From Candidatus Agrococcus pullicola (GTDB taxonomy: Bacteria > Actinomycetota > Actinomycetes > Actinomycetales > Microbacteriaceae): a stretch of DNA of 5,473 nucleotides. The stretch spans positions 1 to 5,473 of the forward strand of contig DXDC01000416.1 in NCBI GenBank assembly GCA_019115685.1, read 5' to 3'. Positions 4,681-5,473 of this stretch are shown in pieces; the first letter of the stretch is position 1, and each line of letters starts with the position of its first letter. Under the pieces are notes generated by a model, which was given only the letters and a program-made list of their open reading frames with translations, was not told the DNA's origin and searched no databases. The translations under genes were made by a program, and so were the position numbers.

Positions 4681-5473
4681 GTGAGACTTCTCAGACTCGC
4701 TTGGGCGTACACGCAGCCGTACTGGTGGCTGCTCGTGCTCGTCGTCGTATTCCAATTCGCGCAGTCGGTGCTCAGCCTGCTCCTGCCGACCATCAACGGC
4801 GACATCCTGAACGATGGTGTGCTGCAGGGCAACACGGAAGTCATCTGGCGGCTCGGCGGCTGGATGCTCGTGCTCAGCTTCATGCAGATCATCGCGAATG
4901 CGCTCGCGATTCTCTGCGGCGCGATCGTCGCTATGCGTGCCGGTCGCGATATGCGAGCGGACATCTTCTCTAGGGCATCCGGCTTCAGTGAGCAGGACAT
5001 GCAGCACTTCGGTTCCGCGAGCCTCATCACCCGGAACACGAACGATGTGCAGCAGGTGCAGATGCTGATCCTGATGTCGTGCACGATGTTGATGTCGGCG
5101 CCGATGCTGTCGATCGGTGGCATCATCATGGCCCTCCGCGCGGACGCGTCGCTGTTCTGGATCGTGGGTGTCGCGGTGCCAGTGATGCTCATCGTGATGA
5201 CGATCATCGTGAGCCGACTCATCCCGATCTTCTCGACGCTGCAGGAAAAGATCGACCGCATCAACCGCGTCATGCGCGAGCAGCTGACCGGTATTCGCGT
5301 CGTGCGCGCCTTCGTGCAGGAGCCGCGCGAGAAGCGTCGCTTCGACGCCGCAAACGAAGACGTGTACATGGCGATGCTGCGCACCGGCAATCTCTTCGTG
5401 ATCGCGTTCCCGTTGGTCATGCTGATCGTCGAGATCTCGAGCGTTGCCGTGATCTGGTTCGGTGGCCATCTCG
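4681..5473 (+). CDS. ABC transporter permease/ATP-binding protein (exporter half-transporter), N-terminal part
   Basis: A frame opens at GTG 4681 and stays open for 264 codons to the window edge; the C-terminus is missing. AGGAG (4672-4676), 4 bases before the GTG, supports the start. The visible part is a type-I ABC exporter membrane domain with hydrophobic segments near 14-36, 58-84, 130-150, 157-180 and 236-260. The first intracellular coupling region reads SLITRNTNDVQQVQ (114-127), the second REQLTGIRVVRAFVQEP (199-215), both typical of ABCB/MsbA-like exporters. The family continues with a sixth helix and an ATPase domain (Walker A, signature, Walker B) that should lie beyond 5473. Such genes in actinobacteria often come as two adjacent halves forming a heterodimer, so a partner may follow; this cannot be seen. 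Placement directly after a TetR gene suggests export of a drug or toxic metabolite, but the substrate is unknown. Confidence 0.93.
   Translation, partial: MRLLRLAWAYTQPYWWLLVLVVVFQFAQSVLSLLLPTINGDILNDGVLQGNTEVIWRLGGWMLVLSFMQIIANALAILCGAIVAMRAGRDMRADIFSRASGFSEQDMQHFGSASLITRNTNDVQQVQMLILMSCTMLMSAPMLSIGGIIMALRADASLFWIVGVAVPVMLIVMTIIVSRLIPIFSTLQEKIDRINRVMREQLTGIRVVRAFVQEPREKRRFDAANEDVYMAMLRTGNLFVIAFPLVMLIVEISSVAVIWFGGHL

Noticed and set aside
4701..4973. 90-codon plus-strand frame inside the ABC transporter
   Set aside because: It lies in a different frame from the transporter, which runs unbroken from GTG 4681 to the window edge with exporter motifs.
4428..5469. Two long minus-strand frames (330 and 277 codons) opposite the TetR end and the ABC transporter
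   Set aside because: They overlap the genuine plus-strand exporter, which has matching family motifs and a ribosome site. The products are low-complexity, such as His/Asp/Arg-rich stretches, from codon-bias shadowing.

Overview
The window looks like chromosomal DNA from a high-GC actinobacterium, most likely a Microbacteriaceae-type member of the Micrococcales. The reasons are the strong G/C bias at third codon positions, two GTG starts, a fused biotin carboxylase/biotin carrier subunit of the AccA3/AccBC type, and an LpdA-type quinone reductase like the mycobacterial one. The family assignment is inference; no rRNA or other marker is present. No mobile element, CRISPR array, tRNA or rRNA gene was seen.

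Layout. (1) Positions 1-301 (+) are the C-terminal end of a flavoprotein NAD(P)H-quinone dehydrogenase (LpdA family). (2) A short convergent gap (302-406) separates it from (3) an acyl-CoA carboxylase alpha subunit on the minus strand (407-2170), which carries both biotin carboxylase and biotin carrier domains. (4) A 412-base divergent gap (2171-2582) holds the unseen promoters of the carboxylase and of mgtE, plus an unusually structured mgtE leader: alternative pairings, a possible 22-codon leader ORF and a short stretch reminiscent of the Mg2+ M-box. (5) mgtE (2583-3941, +) encodes a full-length MgtE magnesium channel with N domain, CBS pair and membrane domain. (6) A 125-base gap (3942-4066) contains an 11-bp inverted repeat at the mgtE stop and a promoter whose spacer holds a perfect TetR-type palindrome. 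(7) A TetR-family regulator (4067-4666) is followed 14 bases later by (8) the first 264 codons of an ABC exporter half-transporter (4681 to the window end), which runs off the edge.

How the parts work together. The LpdA and carboxylase genes are housekeeping genes of redox and fatty-acid/acyl-CoA metabolism. mgtE appears to be its own transcription unit with a leader that could sense the cell's state. The TetR gene and the ABC exporter very probably form one operon, auto-repressed through the palindrome and induced by an unknown ligand that may be the exporter's substrate.

The coding genes are all of known families. The points most worth a second look are the mgtE leader and the TetR promoter/operator with a possibly leaderless GTG start. 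All RNA structures described were paired by eye, not folded by computation.
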